A stretch of 64,000 nt of DNA. Source: Bacillota bacterium (lineage in GTDB: Bacteria; Bacillota; Desulfotomaculia; Desulfotomaculales; VENG01). The translations under genes and the position numbers were made by a program. Below the pieces are notes generated by a model. That model made no database searches, was not told where the DNA came from, and worked only from the letters and a program-made list of their open reading frames with translations. Positions 16,940 to 24,504 of the stretch are shown here, in pieces; position 1 is the stretch's first letter, and every line of letters starts with the position of its first letter. Where the stretch lies: positions 1-64,000 of the forward strand of contig VENG01000005.1 of the NCBI GenBank assembly GCA_009711705.1, written 5' to 3'.

Positions 16940-17767
16940 CTATAGAACTTCACTGTAACAATGCCCCTCACCAACGTGTCCCAAAGTGGTAAGCGTTGTT
17001 TCAAGTTTTTGATAATCTTCGGGTGAGAGTTTTTCTTTTAGCCCTGCCATATTTATATCCACTTTACCGTCTGCGGCCAGACCTACGAAGGGCGCAAAAC
17101 CCGGTGCTCCCACATTAAGCTCATCATCAGCAGGCGTTCCCGCATCTCCGAAAATATGATCGAAATGGAATGTCATTTCCAGATCAGCGATTTTCCCCTC
17201 CTGCACAATACCCTTGCGCTGATCACCAATGAATTCACCGCCGGTATACTTATACTGCTTTTCATTCTTTAATGTAAAATTAACGGTTTTACCGTTCTTT
17301 GCCGCTTTACCGGCAACGACCAGCGAATAGCCCTGGGCCGGTCCTTCAGAAGCTTTTAACATTTTCCAGGAGATGGCGTTATAATGACCAGTGGGCATTT
17401 CTTTTTCACTAACCATAATGGGCGAAGCATTTTGGTCCCCTGCAGCCAAATCCACCGTATGCACACCGGGGATACTTACTTTTGTTTCAGCCTGAACTTC
17501 GCCGCCTTCATCGGCATCATAAGGAGGATCAGCCTGGTAAGCAGTTATATCCGCCAGGTTTATATATACATGGTCAAAAGAAACATCCCAACCATCCTTG
17601 GAGGTAAATCCCTGCCTCACAAAGTCCTCACCGTTAGCAGTAAATTGCAGTGTTCCGATTTTGTTTTCGCTTTGCTTTGCCTGTTCACCCGTACCGCCTG
17701 AGCCGCAACCCGCCAGAATAGCCGACAAGAAAATAAATAATACCGTCATGGAAAATAGTTTTTTCAT
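16940..17767 (-). CDS. DUF4382-like lipoprotein, probable nickel-operon partner
   Basis: 275-aa lipoprotein (lipobox ILAGC, Cys21). The body has strands typical of a DUF4382-like domain: SFDHVYINLADITAYQ, HTVDLAAG and MPTGHYNAISWKM. His-rich points near the C-terminus (FHFDHIFGD, LGHVGEGHCYSE) could bind metal. It is the first gene of the nik operon, 48 bases ahead of the NikL-like gene, in the position of NikK in NikMKLQO systems. Family call moderate; metal binding is inference. Confidence 0.65.
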   Translation of the reverse strand: MKKLFSMTVLFIFLSAILAGCGSGGTGEQAKQSENKIGTLQFTANGEDFVRQGFTSKDGWDVSFDHVYINLADITAYQADPPYDADEGGEVQAETKVSIPGVHTVDLAAGDQNASPIMVSEKEMPTGHYNAISWKMLKASEGPAQGYSLVVAGKAAKNGKTVNFTLKNEKQYKYTGGEFIGDQRKGIVQEGKIADLEMTFHFDHIFGDAGTPADDELNVGAPGFAPFVGLAADGKVDINMAGLKEKLSPEDYQKLETTLTTLGHVGEGHCYSEVL

Positions 17768-17851
17768 AATTGCTTCTCCTCCCGATTAAGTTTTAAAACC
17801 GGGCTCCGATCCCTGGATTCCGTTGCTAGATCTATCAGCGCTGACAAATAA

Positions 17852-17907
17852 AAACACCACAAAAGAATCCCTGCTTCTTGCAGAGAATACCTCCGTGGTA
17901 TTTAACA
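17852..17907 (-). promoter_or_regulatory. terminator-like hairpin in the leader of the nickel operon
   Basis: Reading the minus strand, ACCACGG...CTCTGC-AAGAA-GCAGGGA...GTGGT is followed by GTTTTTATTT, 85 bases before the lipoprotein start. A smaller hairpin GGTGGA-ATGA-ATCCACC lies about 40 bases upstream and a TTGTAT / TATAAA promoter-like pair before that. It may simply end the DUF3842-tsaA transcript, or act as an attenuator for nickel uptake. No known metal riboswitch consensus was recognised. Confidence 0.45.
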
Positions 17908-18005
17908 TCGTATTTATTATTATCGTTTACCAATCGTCGGGCGGTGGATTCATTCCACCTATTTATACTATTAATTCGCCATACAAAACTGATTTCCTGC
18001 AATGT

Positions 18006-18355
18006 TTAAAAAAGATTCTTCAAATATTCAAAATAATTATACAAAGAATTACCATCGCGCCCCAAAAGTTCAACCACACAAAAAGCCACCGGATTGGGCC
18101 GTGCCGGGAAGCGACATGCAAATACACCTCGAATTTCCGGGCCGTAAGGGGTTTTGGTCCGTAAAACGTCCCGCTCTGCCCTATCACACCAGTACAAAAC
18201 GATAAGGTAGGATGCTTTTTCTACGTCTTTTATCCTGACTCATCATCAGGGTAATTTTCCAAGTTAAATATTTTTTCGGATAAGCGCACTTGACGGGGCG
18301 CCTCCTCCTTTTTCTTAAAAGGACTATGAATTAAACCAATGGGTTTTAACAGCAA
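18006..18355 (-). pseudogene. frameshifted and truncated TsaA/TrmO-family methyltransferase
   Basis: The TTG at 18355, five bases after AGGAGGTG, opens a frame LLKPIGLIHSPFKKKEE then APRQVRLSE, the classic start of the TsaA (YaeB, tRNA m6t6A methyltransferase) family. After about 40 codons this frame stops. The family sequence resumes in another frame: KDVEKASYLIVLYW, then RGVFACRFPARPNPV (family RGVFATRSPxRPNPI) and VVELLGRDGN, up to a stop at 18006. So one frameshift lies near 18235. The C-terminal DGTPVLDIKPY region is missing. It follows the DUF3842 gene by 33 bases. Confidence 0.82.
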
Positions 18356-18388
18356 TTGGACACCTCCTGTCCTGAGAACAATAATATC

Positions 18389-18823
18389 TTATAAATTTAA
18401 GGATGAACGTACCCTATCCACCAACACATCCACAAGATGTGGTAGCGGTTCCAGGGAGCTACCGATCAATTCCACTCCGGAACGGTTCAAATGTAACACA
18501 TATTTAGGCACTGGCGATAGGGCTACCGCCTCGGCGGCGGAAGTGGTCATTTCACCACTGAAACCAAATGGCATAATCATTCCCACGGCACCCGCCAGCA
18601 AATCAACCCGCTGTGCATTATAAATAATGGCACTTTCTCCGCTGGCCACTTCATTTGCACCGGCTTTATACATGCGGCCTGCAGCAAGGGCGTTGGTGCC
18701 CAAGGCGATAATTTCAGCCCGCGCAGCCGGCAACGCCATGGCCAGCTTTTCCACTACCTGCGCCCCTATACCGCCACCCTGTCCGTCAATAACGGCTATT
18801 CGGCAAATTTTCCCTTTATTCAT
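18389..18823 (-). CDS. DUF3842 family protein
   Basis: 144 aa, soluble, beginning with a nucleotide-binding-like turn IAVIDGQGGGIGAQVV. Other conserved points are GTNALAAGRMYKAGANEVASGESA, GMIMPFGFSGEMT and the C-terminal LHLNRSGVELIG. The family is common in anaerobic Firmicutes and has no established function. It precedes the tsaA pseudogene and the nickel operon on the same strand, with GAGAG before the ATG at 18823. Confidence 0.82.
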   Translation of the reverse strand: MNKGKICRIAVIDGQGGGIGAQVVEKLAMALPAARAEIIALGTNALAAGRMYKAGANEVASGESAIIYNAQRVDLLAGAVGMIMPFGFSGEMTTSAAEAVALSPVPKYVLHLNRSGVELIGSSLEPLPHLVDVLVDRVRSSLNL

Positions 18824-19017
18824 AATTTGCTCTCCTCACACAAAAAAACCATAAAGTAAGCCCACTCCAAGTGCGGCTTAAACCTTCATGGTCTAGTTTC
18901 ATAGTTATCATATTATATGCTTCTCAATACTAAAATGCCTACAGATGGTTCTTACCACCTTTTATCAACAGTTTCTATGTGCTTGTCTGAATTCCTTCTT
19001 TCCAAAACCTTTTTATC

Positions 19018-19165
19018 TGATTTCTAAGACTCCCACTTCTATAAGTGGGAGTTCCTCTTTTTACTTCAGGTGGGGTGGAATCCCACCAGTTGGGGACATT
19101 CCTCCGCAGGAGGTGTGTCCCCTTTCCTCTTAAGCCCCGCTGTTCAGCTTTAGCTGAACGAGTTC
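19018..19165. repeat. non-autonomous hairpin element, copy A (IS200/IS605-end-like)
   Basis: Contains TGATTTCTAAGACT, hairpin CCCACTT-CTAT-AAGTGGG, a partial TTCAGGTGGGG hairpin, and the hairpin TTCAGC-TTTA-GCTGAA followed by CGAGTT. Copy B at 23908-24015 shares all three hairpins in the same order. No ORF lies inside. The rest of the 18824-19202 gap shows only AT-rich sequence. Confidence 0.7.
19092..19122. repeat. REP palindrome inserted into element copy A
   Basis: GGGGACA-TTCCTCC-GCA-GGAGGTG-TGTCCCC, a 31-base imperfect palindrome that interrupts the second hairpin of copy A and is absent from copy B. Confidence 0.65.
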
Positions 19166-19202
19166 ATTTGCCGTTTGTTAAGGGCAAAATTAGCTTTCAC
19201 AT

Positions 19203-19763
19203 TTAGTCAGCCAGACTGGCACCTATTTCAATAATCTTGACCTTTTCCCTGGCCATAATAAAATGTATTTTTTCATTTTCACCTTTTGCGTAATTAAGGG
19301 TAAAATAGCTGGGGTCAGAAGTATGCCTTGACTGTACCCTTTCCCCTTTACCGTATTGTTCAATTACTTTTTGGTAGGAATCTCCTAACTTAATTCCACT
19401 GGATGTTTCCGGTGGTAATATAGTAATAACTTTATCACTGGAATCTGAAAAGGCAACATGAAAATCCTTTCTATATGTCCAGCTGGTAATTGATTCACGC
19501 AGTTGGCTGTCTTCTTTCTCCATCGGCTCACCTAGTACATCTATCACTTCCTGCTTTGTCATGCCGGGCTTTACACCGTTGTAAACAAACAAACTGTCGG
19601 CCAATTGTCCTTCAGCCGATTTATTGTTACCCGAGTTTTCTCCGTTTTCCTGCGCCCGGTCTTGGGATGGCTGATTATTTCCGTCACCAGTAGAAGCACA
19701 AGCGGCCAATACTAGGATAAGACCGGTTAGAAACAACGCTATGACTACTCGTTTCGACTGCAC
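19203..19763 (-). CDS. lipoprotein with two BamE/SmpA-like repeats
   Basis: 186 aa. Lipobox LVLAAC (Cys22), then a low-complexity polar linker (about residues 23-55). Two repeat units follow: NGVKPGMTKQEVIDVLGEP and SGIKLGDSYQKVIEQYGKG, each the G-xT-xxxVxxxxG signature of BamE/SmpA-type domains. In a Gram-positive this is a surface lipoprotein, not an outer-membrane assembly factor. Monocistronic. Function unknown. Confidence 0.68.
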   Translation of the reverse strand: MQSKRVVIALFLTGLILVLAACASTGDGNNQPSQDRAQENGENSGNNKSAEGQLADSLFVYNGVKPGMTKQEVIDVLGEPMEKEDSQLRESITSWTYRKDFHVAFSDSSDKVITILPPETSSGIKLGDSYQKVIEQYGKGERVQSRHTSDPSYFTLNYAKGENEKIHFIMAREKVKIIEIGASLAD

Positions 19764-19843
19764 AAAATGTCACTCCTTGACTAACTCAATTATTCATTTC
19801 AATATTTAGACGATAAGCCGGAGGTACATGTTCCCGAAAAAAA

Positions 19844-19890
19844 CCAATAAGTTAACAATAGGTGCCAGGCACCTATTGTTAACTTATTGG
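19844..19890 (-). terminator. 47-base perfect palindrome terminating the GalT-like gene
   Basis: Arms of 23 bases (CCAATAAGTTAACAATAGGTGCC and its complement) around one base. The core is the REP-like GGTGCCAGGCACC. On the minus strand it is followed by seven T. The stop codon of the GalT-like gene (19884-19886) lies inside the right arm. Confidence 0.88.
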
Positions 19891-20984
19891 GGACACAGCA
19901 GCTGCGCCACGGCAAAAGGATCGGAGCTGATTACACTGGTTGCGTATAGCTCCATGGCACCCACATCTGCGGTGCGATTAAAAACACTTCCGCGATCCAC
20001 TATTCGGGCAATGAAGGGGAAATCACTCCAACCTGTCTCCTCTTCATTTAAGGGTGGGAGGTAAAGAACCACATTGAAACTGTTCAGCGCTGCCTTTTCT
20101 TTTAAGCATTTCAATACCCCAAACACTGACCGTCCCGCCGAAACCAGACGTTCCGGGCTGGCTTGGCCCGGTATTATTATCCATGTCTCCTTTTCTTTGA
20201 TGGGAGTGAGTATGCTCATATAACGAGCTACATCCCGGCTCCACCCCAAACCCAAGCAGCTATGTACATCATAAAGGTCTGTAAAGTAATTACTACCATA
20301 TTCCCTTTTGTAAATCAAAGAGCATCTCCGCAGCCAATCTATTTTTGGATAATGACGCCCGCGGGTTAGTGTAAGCTGCAAGTGACCGTGAACCACTGAA
20401 GAACCTGCAGGCCAGAGACAGTTCCACATCAAGAAAGGATAATAAACCCCTCTGTCGCCTTCTTTGGCGGCATACCGGGAGGCTTCAATAAACCAGCGGG
20501 CGGCCACCCTAAAGTAATCTTCCACCATGGCCTTATTAAACTTAAGGGGGTGGTGTTCCCGGGGTATAACCAGACTATGAAAACCGTCATATTTGGCTAC
20601 GTTAGCCGCAGTGGTACAATAAGCTCCTTCTATGCGCCCGAATACGTCCGCCGGGGTACGCTTAAGTGGAGAACAGAAAGGACATCCCTGACGATAACTG
20701 TCCACCAGTGCATCCAAGTCACGGTCCTGATGAGCATCTATAGGTCTTTTGCCCCGTAAATGGTTAAATAGTGCCCCTTCGCCGGTAATTAAGTTAGTAA
20801 TCCTAACTATCTTTTGTTTTTCCACTTCTTCCACGCTGCCGAACCTTTTGGCCGTCCATTCTCGCACACCGCTGATAAGTTTTAGGCGGCCGGGTAGACT
20901 GTCTAGATCATAGATTCTTTGGAACAGTTTCTGTTTGCGGTCCGGGAGGTTTGCAACCAATGACGAGAGCTGGAAAATGGACAT
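19884..20984 (-). CDS. galactose-1-phosphate uridylyltransferase-like protein (HIT superfamily)
   Basis: 366 aa from ATG 20984, which follows GAGGCGG; longer in-frame starts lack a ribosome site. A zinc-type motif CPFCSPLKRTP (about residue 95) and the catalytic-type VVHGHLQLTL (about 195), similar to GalT HPHGQ, place it in the GalT/ADP-glucose phosphorylase branch of HIT nucleotidyltransferases. FHSLVIPREHHP also fits. It follows a trehalose-synthase-like glycosyltransferase gene, separated by a terminator palindrome. It probably makes or breaks a nucleotide sugar; UDP versus ADP cannot be told. Confidence 0.75.
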   Translation of the reverse strand: MSIFQLSSLVANLPDRKQKLFQRIYDLDSLPGRLKLISGVREWTAKRFGSVEEVEKQKIVRITNLITGEGALFNHLRGKRPIDAHQDRDLDALVDSYRQGCPFCSPLKRTPADVFGRIEGAYCTTAANVAKYDGFHSLVIPREHHPLKFNKAMVEDYFRVAARWFIEASRYAAKEGDRGVYYPFLMWNCLWPAGSSVVHGHLQLTLTRGRHYPKIDWLRRCSLIYKREYGSNYFTDLYDVHSCLGLGWSRDVARYMSILTPIKEKETWIIIPGQASPERLVSAGRSVFGVLKCLKEKAALNSFNVVLYLPPLNEEETGWSDFPFIARIVDRGSVFNRTADVGAMELYATSVISSDPFAVAQLLCPQ

Positions 20985-21003
20985 GCGAAAACCGCCTCTC
21001 ATA

Positions 21004-21031
21004 TATATGGCAAGGTATATTTTGCTAAAGT
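21004..21031. repeat. 28-base repeat, copy 1
   Basis: Begins TATATGGCAAGGTATA and ends CTAAAGT. It matches 26 of 28 positions at 32601-32628. It lies just upstream of the GalT-like start. Confidence 0.6.
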
Positions 21032-21034
21032 AAT

Positions 21035-21064
21035 AAAAATCCCCGGCCATGGCCGGGGATTTTT
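21035..21064 (-). terminator. terminator palindrome between TreT-like and GalT-like genes
   Basis: Perfect 30-base palindrome AAAAATCCCCGGCCA plus complement, beginning at the stop codon of the glycosyltransferase gene. T run on both strands. Confidence 0.9.
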
Positions 21065-22262
21065 ACACCTGCGTTTCGTTCATTAACATCTCCAGCCACC
21101 GTTCCAAGTATACCGGCAGGATAAAGTTATCACGCACGTGCTCCTTGCCCGCGGCACCTAAGCGGTCGGCTAATTTGGAGTCATTGAGCAAACGAACCGC
21201 TGACGAGGCCACTTCTTCCACCGCCTGGGCCTGGAGCCCGGTTTCTTCCTGTAACACTTGAGTTTTTATACCCCCCACAGGGCTGGCCACCAATGGCCTT
21301 CCTTTCCACAAACCCTCGGTGACGGTAAGCCCGAATCCTTCTCGAACGGACTTCTGAATAATAATGGCCGCCGCACGCTGCAGAGCATTTATTTCCAAAT
21401 CACTGCCGGAAGGCAATTCTCGAATAAAAATATCCGGATCGTCCGCTGCTTCTCTTAATACCGCTTCCAGAACCTGTACTCCCTCCGGATCATCACTGGC
21501 ACCTCCGCCCGCCAGAACTAACCGGCAGGGGATCTCCTGCCGTACCAGATGAAAGGCACCCACAACTCCAATAGGGTCCTTAAGCCAATCAAATCGCGAA
21601 ACCTGCATCAACAAAGGTAAGTCCCTGGGAATGCCCAGCCGATCAAAAACACTCTCAATTTCTTGATCAGTCAGGTCCCGGTTCTTTTCTGCCAGCGGAT
21701 CTATGGCCGGGGGCATAATATAGTGCCGTTTGTCAGCGTCCTTAACATATTCAGGCAGGTGATAGACAGATGCATCACACCAGGTAACCATGGGCCGCAA
21801 AAAATTCCACACTCGGGGGTCAGCATCCACGGGATCAATATGGCAGTACCAGATCCAGGTACCGCTATGACCCGAGCGAACCTCCGTCAGCCCGAGGGGC
21901 TGTTGATCATGTATGACAACAAAATCCGCATCCTGCCTGATAATATCTTGATTTCTGCGATTCACACGCCGGTACAAATCCATCATTTCCTGGGTTACTT
22001 CAACTTGCTGGCCGTGAAAAGCATTGTGAAAAACCTTAGTTACCCTAAAAAATTCAGGCGTGCCCTCCATTACATCCCAAAAGACGCGCAGCCCTACATC
22101 TTCCATCAAAGGAACCAGGCGTTTCAATATTTCAGCTACGCCCCCACCGGCTGCAGTGGAATTAATATGCTGAATTGTTTTTCCCTCCAACTTGGAAGCC
22201 AAGTTTTGGATGGAATTTATTCTTTCTTTCCCTAAAATTTCTTCGTAATCATGTAGTTTCAT
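21063..22262 (-). CDS. GT4 glycosyltransferase, trehalose synthase (TreT)-like
   Basis: 399 aa. The GT-B N-domain carries HINSTAAGGGVAEILKRLVPLMEDVG, typical of TreT; the middle has VIHDQQPLGL and WYCHIDP. The C-domain has LLMQVSRFDWLKDPIGVV, the nucleotide-binding region VREGFGLTVTEGLWKGRPLVASPVGGI and the E-x7-E pair. ATG 22262 follows GGAGGGG and replaces an upstream start at 22325. TreT joins an NDP-glucose to glucose to give trehalose. The GalT-like gene downstream could supply or recycle the donor. Substrate not proven. Confidence 0.82.
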   Translation of the reverse strand: MKLHDYEEILGKERINSIQNLASKLEGKTIQHINSTAAGGGVAEILKRLVPLMEDVGLRVFWDVMEGTPEFFRVTKVFHNAFHGQQVEVTQEMMDLYRRVNRRNQDIIRQDADFVVIHDQQPLGLTEVRSGHSGTWIWYCHIDPVDADPRVWNFLRPMVTWCDASVYHLPEYVKDADKRHYIMPPAIDPLAEKNRDLTDQEIESVFDRLGIPRDLPLLMQVSRFDWLKDPIGVVGAFHLVRQEIPCRLVLAGGGASDDPEGVQVLEAVLREAADDPDIFIRELPSGSDLEINALQRAAAIIIQKSVREGFGLTVTEGLWKGRPLVASPVGGIKTQVLQEETGLQAQAVEEVASSAVRLLNDSKLADRLGAAGKEHVRDNFILPVYLERWLEMLMNETQV

Positions 22263-22381
22263 TTTGCGGCCCCTCCATAAAATATTTCCCCTGTAGCTTT
22301 TCCAGCGTTGCACAGTATATTCCACCGGTTATAGTCTTTTTTTATTTCAACCCGGTAGGCAGGGGAGAGACCGGCTATACC

Positions 22382-23389
22382 TTAGTCCAACCTGCCCGAT
22401 GCTTCAGCCAACATGCGGCGTATGGACAAGCTGTACGGACATTTTTCCTCACATTCACCGCACTCAATACAATCACTGGCCTTTACCGGCAAGTCCCGGT
22501 AACGATCTAATGCCCAGTCCTGCATATCATAACGTGTATAATAACCATCAAATAAAAAAATCATGGGTATATTTATCCCCTGTGGGCAAGGTTGACAATA
22601 TTCACAGCGCCTACAAAAAGTATTACCCAATATTCCTGCATCATTCTCAAGCTCTTTCATCTCATCGGCCGTTAAAGTAGTCGGCATTTCTCCCGCCAGG
22701 GCATTCTCGTCCACCTGGCTTACAGAATCCATGCCTGGAATTACTACCGAAACCGGATACTGCTGAATAAAACGCAGCGCAAGATTGGCATTTTTCAAGG
22801 CACCTCCGGCCAATGGTTTCATGATAATTACGCCGGCGTTTGTTTTCTTAACCTGTTCGAAAATCTCCCGAGTGCCATCTGTTTCCACAGCATTAAAAGG
22901 GAACTGTACAGTCTCCAATTCAACTTCTTTAAGGGCTTGAACCAGTACATCCTTCACGTGGCCGGTAATCCCTATATGCTTAACCACGCCGTCCTTCTTA
23001 GCTTCTTTTAAAGCAGCCAGGGCACCGTCCGGCGCAAGAACCTGCTCCAATGCCTCTTGTTCTTTAACGTTATGTAGCTGGTACAGGTCAATATAATCCA
23101 CTCCGAAATCCTCCAGGCTGTTTTGTATTTCCTTGGCCATAGCATCCCTGGATCTAGCCATGGATTTAGTGGCAATTATCGCCTCTTTTCTTCTTTTACT
23201 TAAAACGGCACCCAATTTCTTTTCGCTATCAGTATAGCCTCTGGCAGTATCAAAAAAGTTTATGCCCCTGTCCAGCGCCCTATTTACTACCACAGCGGCG
23301 TCTTCACTGGACACCCGCTGAACCGGAATGCCACCAAAGCCAATAACCGAAACCTTCAAACCTGTTTGGCCCAGAACTCTGTAATTCAT
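22382..23389 (-). CDS. aldo/keto reductase with C-terminal 2[4Fe-4S] domain
   Basis: 335 aa. AKR barrel: GFGGIPVQRV, catalytic FFDTARGYTDSEKKLG (Asp, Tyr), IATKSM (Lys) and DLYQLHNVK (His). The C-terminal domain (from about residue 260) has CRRCEYCQPCPQGINIP and CIECGECEEKCPY, ferredoxin-like Cys sets. This fused type is common in anaerobes. ATG 23389 follows GGGGAT and is favoured over 23401. Likely redox partner and substrate are unknown. It starts about 260 bases from the divergent small gene at 23651. Confidence 0.9.
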   Translation of the reverse strand: MNYRVLGQTGLKVSVIGFGGIPVQRVSSEDAAVVVNRALDRGINFFDTARGYTDSEKKLGAVLSKRRKEAIIATKSMARSRDAMAKEIQNSLEDFGVDYIDLYQLHNVKEQEALEQVLAPDGALAALKEAKKDGVVKHIGITGHVKDVLVQALKEVELETVQFPFNAVETDGTREIFEQVKKTNAGVIIMKPLAGGALKNANLALRFIQQYPVSVVIPGMDSVSQVDENALAGEMPTTLTADEMKELENDAGILGNTFCRRCEYCQPCPQGINIPMIFLFDGYYTRYDMQDWALDRYRDLPVKASDCIECGECEEKCPYSLSIRRMLAEASGRLD

Positions 23390-23650
23390 ACTTATCCCCA
23401 TTCCTGTAATATTTTAAAGTATCACCTTTACTTTAGTAAGTTTAATGGCATTTAGTACTTATATAATTAATTTTATTTTAATAAAGCTAATCCTTCTTTT
23501 GACCGCCTATTTTAAAATATACAACCAGCCTTTAGCACTCCCGCATCATATAATACCGAAAAATAATCATTGACTTTGCCACTTTCACCTTTACCCTGAT
23601 AATGCATATTATATTTATAAAAGCTTAAAAAACATGAAAGGAGGAGGACC

Positions 23651-23869
23651 ATGTCAATTGATGTAAACCCGTACACCCTATTTTTAATCCTTATCTTACT
23701 AGTTTTAAGCACTGACAAAAACGCTGATGCAAAACTAATGTTTTTAAAGAATTTTACCGAGCAAACTTCTCATTCCCTAAGTGCCGTAAGGGAAGGTGTT
23801 GAAACTATGCAGGCAAGTTTCCAGCAAGCCCATACCATGTTTGCAGGTGCTTCCAATAATCCTGCCTAG
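23651..23869 (+). CDS. small hydrophobic-start protein, unknown
   Basis: 72 aa with a strong AAAGGAGGAGG ribosome site ahead of ATG 23651. One hydrophobic helix (residues about 8-21, YTLFLILILLVLST) precedes a helical polar tail rich in Gln, Glu and Met. Not recognised. It is near two YjcZ-like genes that have a similar FLILILLV helix, so a spore or envelope role is possible. The minus-strand frame at the same place has no ribosome site. Confidence 0.65.
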   Translation: MSIDVNPYTLFLILILLVLSTDKNADAKLMFLKNFTEQTSHSLSAVREGVETMQASFQQAHTMFAGASNNPA

Positions 23870-23907
23870 ATAAACCTCACTGGAACTAAACGCCTTTATT
23901 TCTATTT

Positions 23908-24015
23908 GATTTCTAAGACCCCACTTCTATAAGTGGGAGTTGCACTTTTTTTCTTCAGGTGGGGTTGAATCCCCACCTGAAGCCCCTATGTTCAGCTTTA
24001 GCTGAACGAGTTTAT
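23908..24015. repeat. non-autonomous hairpin element, copy B
   Basis: Intact version of the element at 19018: TGATTTCTAAGACC, hairpin CCCACTT-CTAT-AAGTGGG, hairpin TTCAGGTGGGG-TTGAAT-CCCCACCTGAA, then GTTCAGC-TTTA-GCTGAAC-GAGTT. It occupies the gap between two small genes. Confidence 0.7.
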
Positions 24016-24098
24016 TCGATATTAGTAACAAATTTTCATTTTAGTTAATAGTATAAAGGGAAACCCCAAACCACTTTAATAAAAGGAGGTTACTCTTT

Positions 24099-24224
24099 AT
24101 GGGTTACGGCGGAGGCGGATGTGGCGGAACTTATTTTGACGGTTCTTTTATCTTGTTCCTCATTTTGATCCTTCTGGTCTTTGGTATGGGACCATTCTTC
24201 GGTGGGTACGCAGCCAAGGAATAA
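24099..24224 (+). CDS. YjcZ-like small glycine-rich membrane protein 1
   Basis: 41 aa, starting MGYGGGGCGGTYFDGSF and then a single helix FILFLILILLVFGMGPFF. AAAGGAGGT lies nine bases before ATG 24099. Glycine/tyrosine-rich N-terminus plus one C-terminal helix is the layout of YjcZ-type sporulation proteins. It is convergent with a close relative at 24314-24424 and shares a terminator with it. Confidence 0.75.
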   Translation: MGYGGGGCGGTYFDGSFILFLILILLVFGMGPFFGGYAAKE

Positions 24225-24252
24225 CACTTTTATTTTTTGCCATTGTGCTTAA

Positions 24253-24288
24253 AAAAGATAGCCCAATCTTAAGATTGGGCTATCTTTT
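24253..24288. terminator. bidirectional terminator between the two YjcZ-like genes
   Basis: Perfect 36-base palindrome, AAAAGATAGCCCAATCTT and its complement, serving both convergent genes. Confidence 0.93.
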
Positions 24289-24313
24289 ATTCATTCATTT
24301 CCACGCTGTTGGT

Positions 24314-24424
24314 CTATTTTTCGGCTGCACCGTAGCAGCCAAAAAATGGAAACATTGCGAAGACAAGCAAGATTAAGACCAGAAATAAAATCCAAGCTCC
24401 ACCGCCACCACATCCGTATGCCAT
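24314..24424 (-). CDS. YjcZ-like small glycine-rich membrane protein 2
   Basis: 36 aa: MAYGCGGGGAW followed by helix ILFLVLILLVFAMFPFFGCYGAAEK. AAAGGAGGAG precedes the ATG at 24424. It is clearly related to the 24099 product (shared LILLVF and PFFG..YGA motifs), so this is an inverted duplicate pair. It is too short for ordinary ORF calling. Confidence 0.75.
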   Translation of the reverse strand: MAYGCGGGGAWILFLVLILLVFAMFPFFGCYGAAEK

Positions 24425-24504
24425 GAAAACTCCTCCTTTAAATTTATAATTCTAAATTATTCACACCCAATTTAAACTGCTACTGGCCCCAACAAATCTT
24501 TTGA

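Noticed and set aside
17768..18005. Cobalamin or NiCo riboswitch before the nickel operon
   Set aside because: No B12-box or NiCo consensus could be found, so only a generic attenuator is suggested.
21663..22235. 190-aa frame opposite the TreT-like gene
   Set aside because: Antisense shadow of a gene with clear motifs.
23512..23718. 68-aa minus-strand frame opposite the small gene at 23651
   Set aside because: Overlaps a better-supported gene and has no ribosome site.
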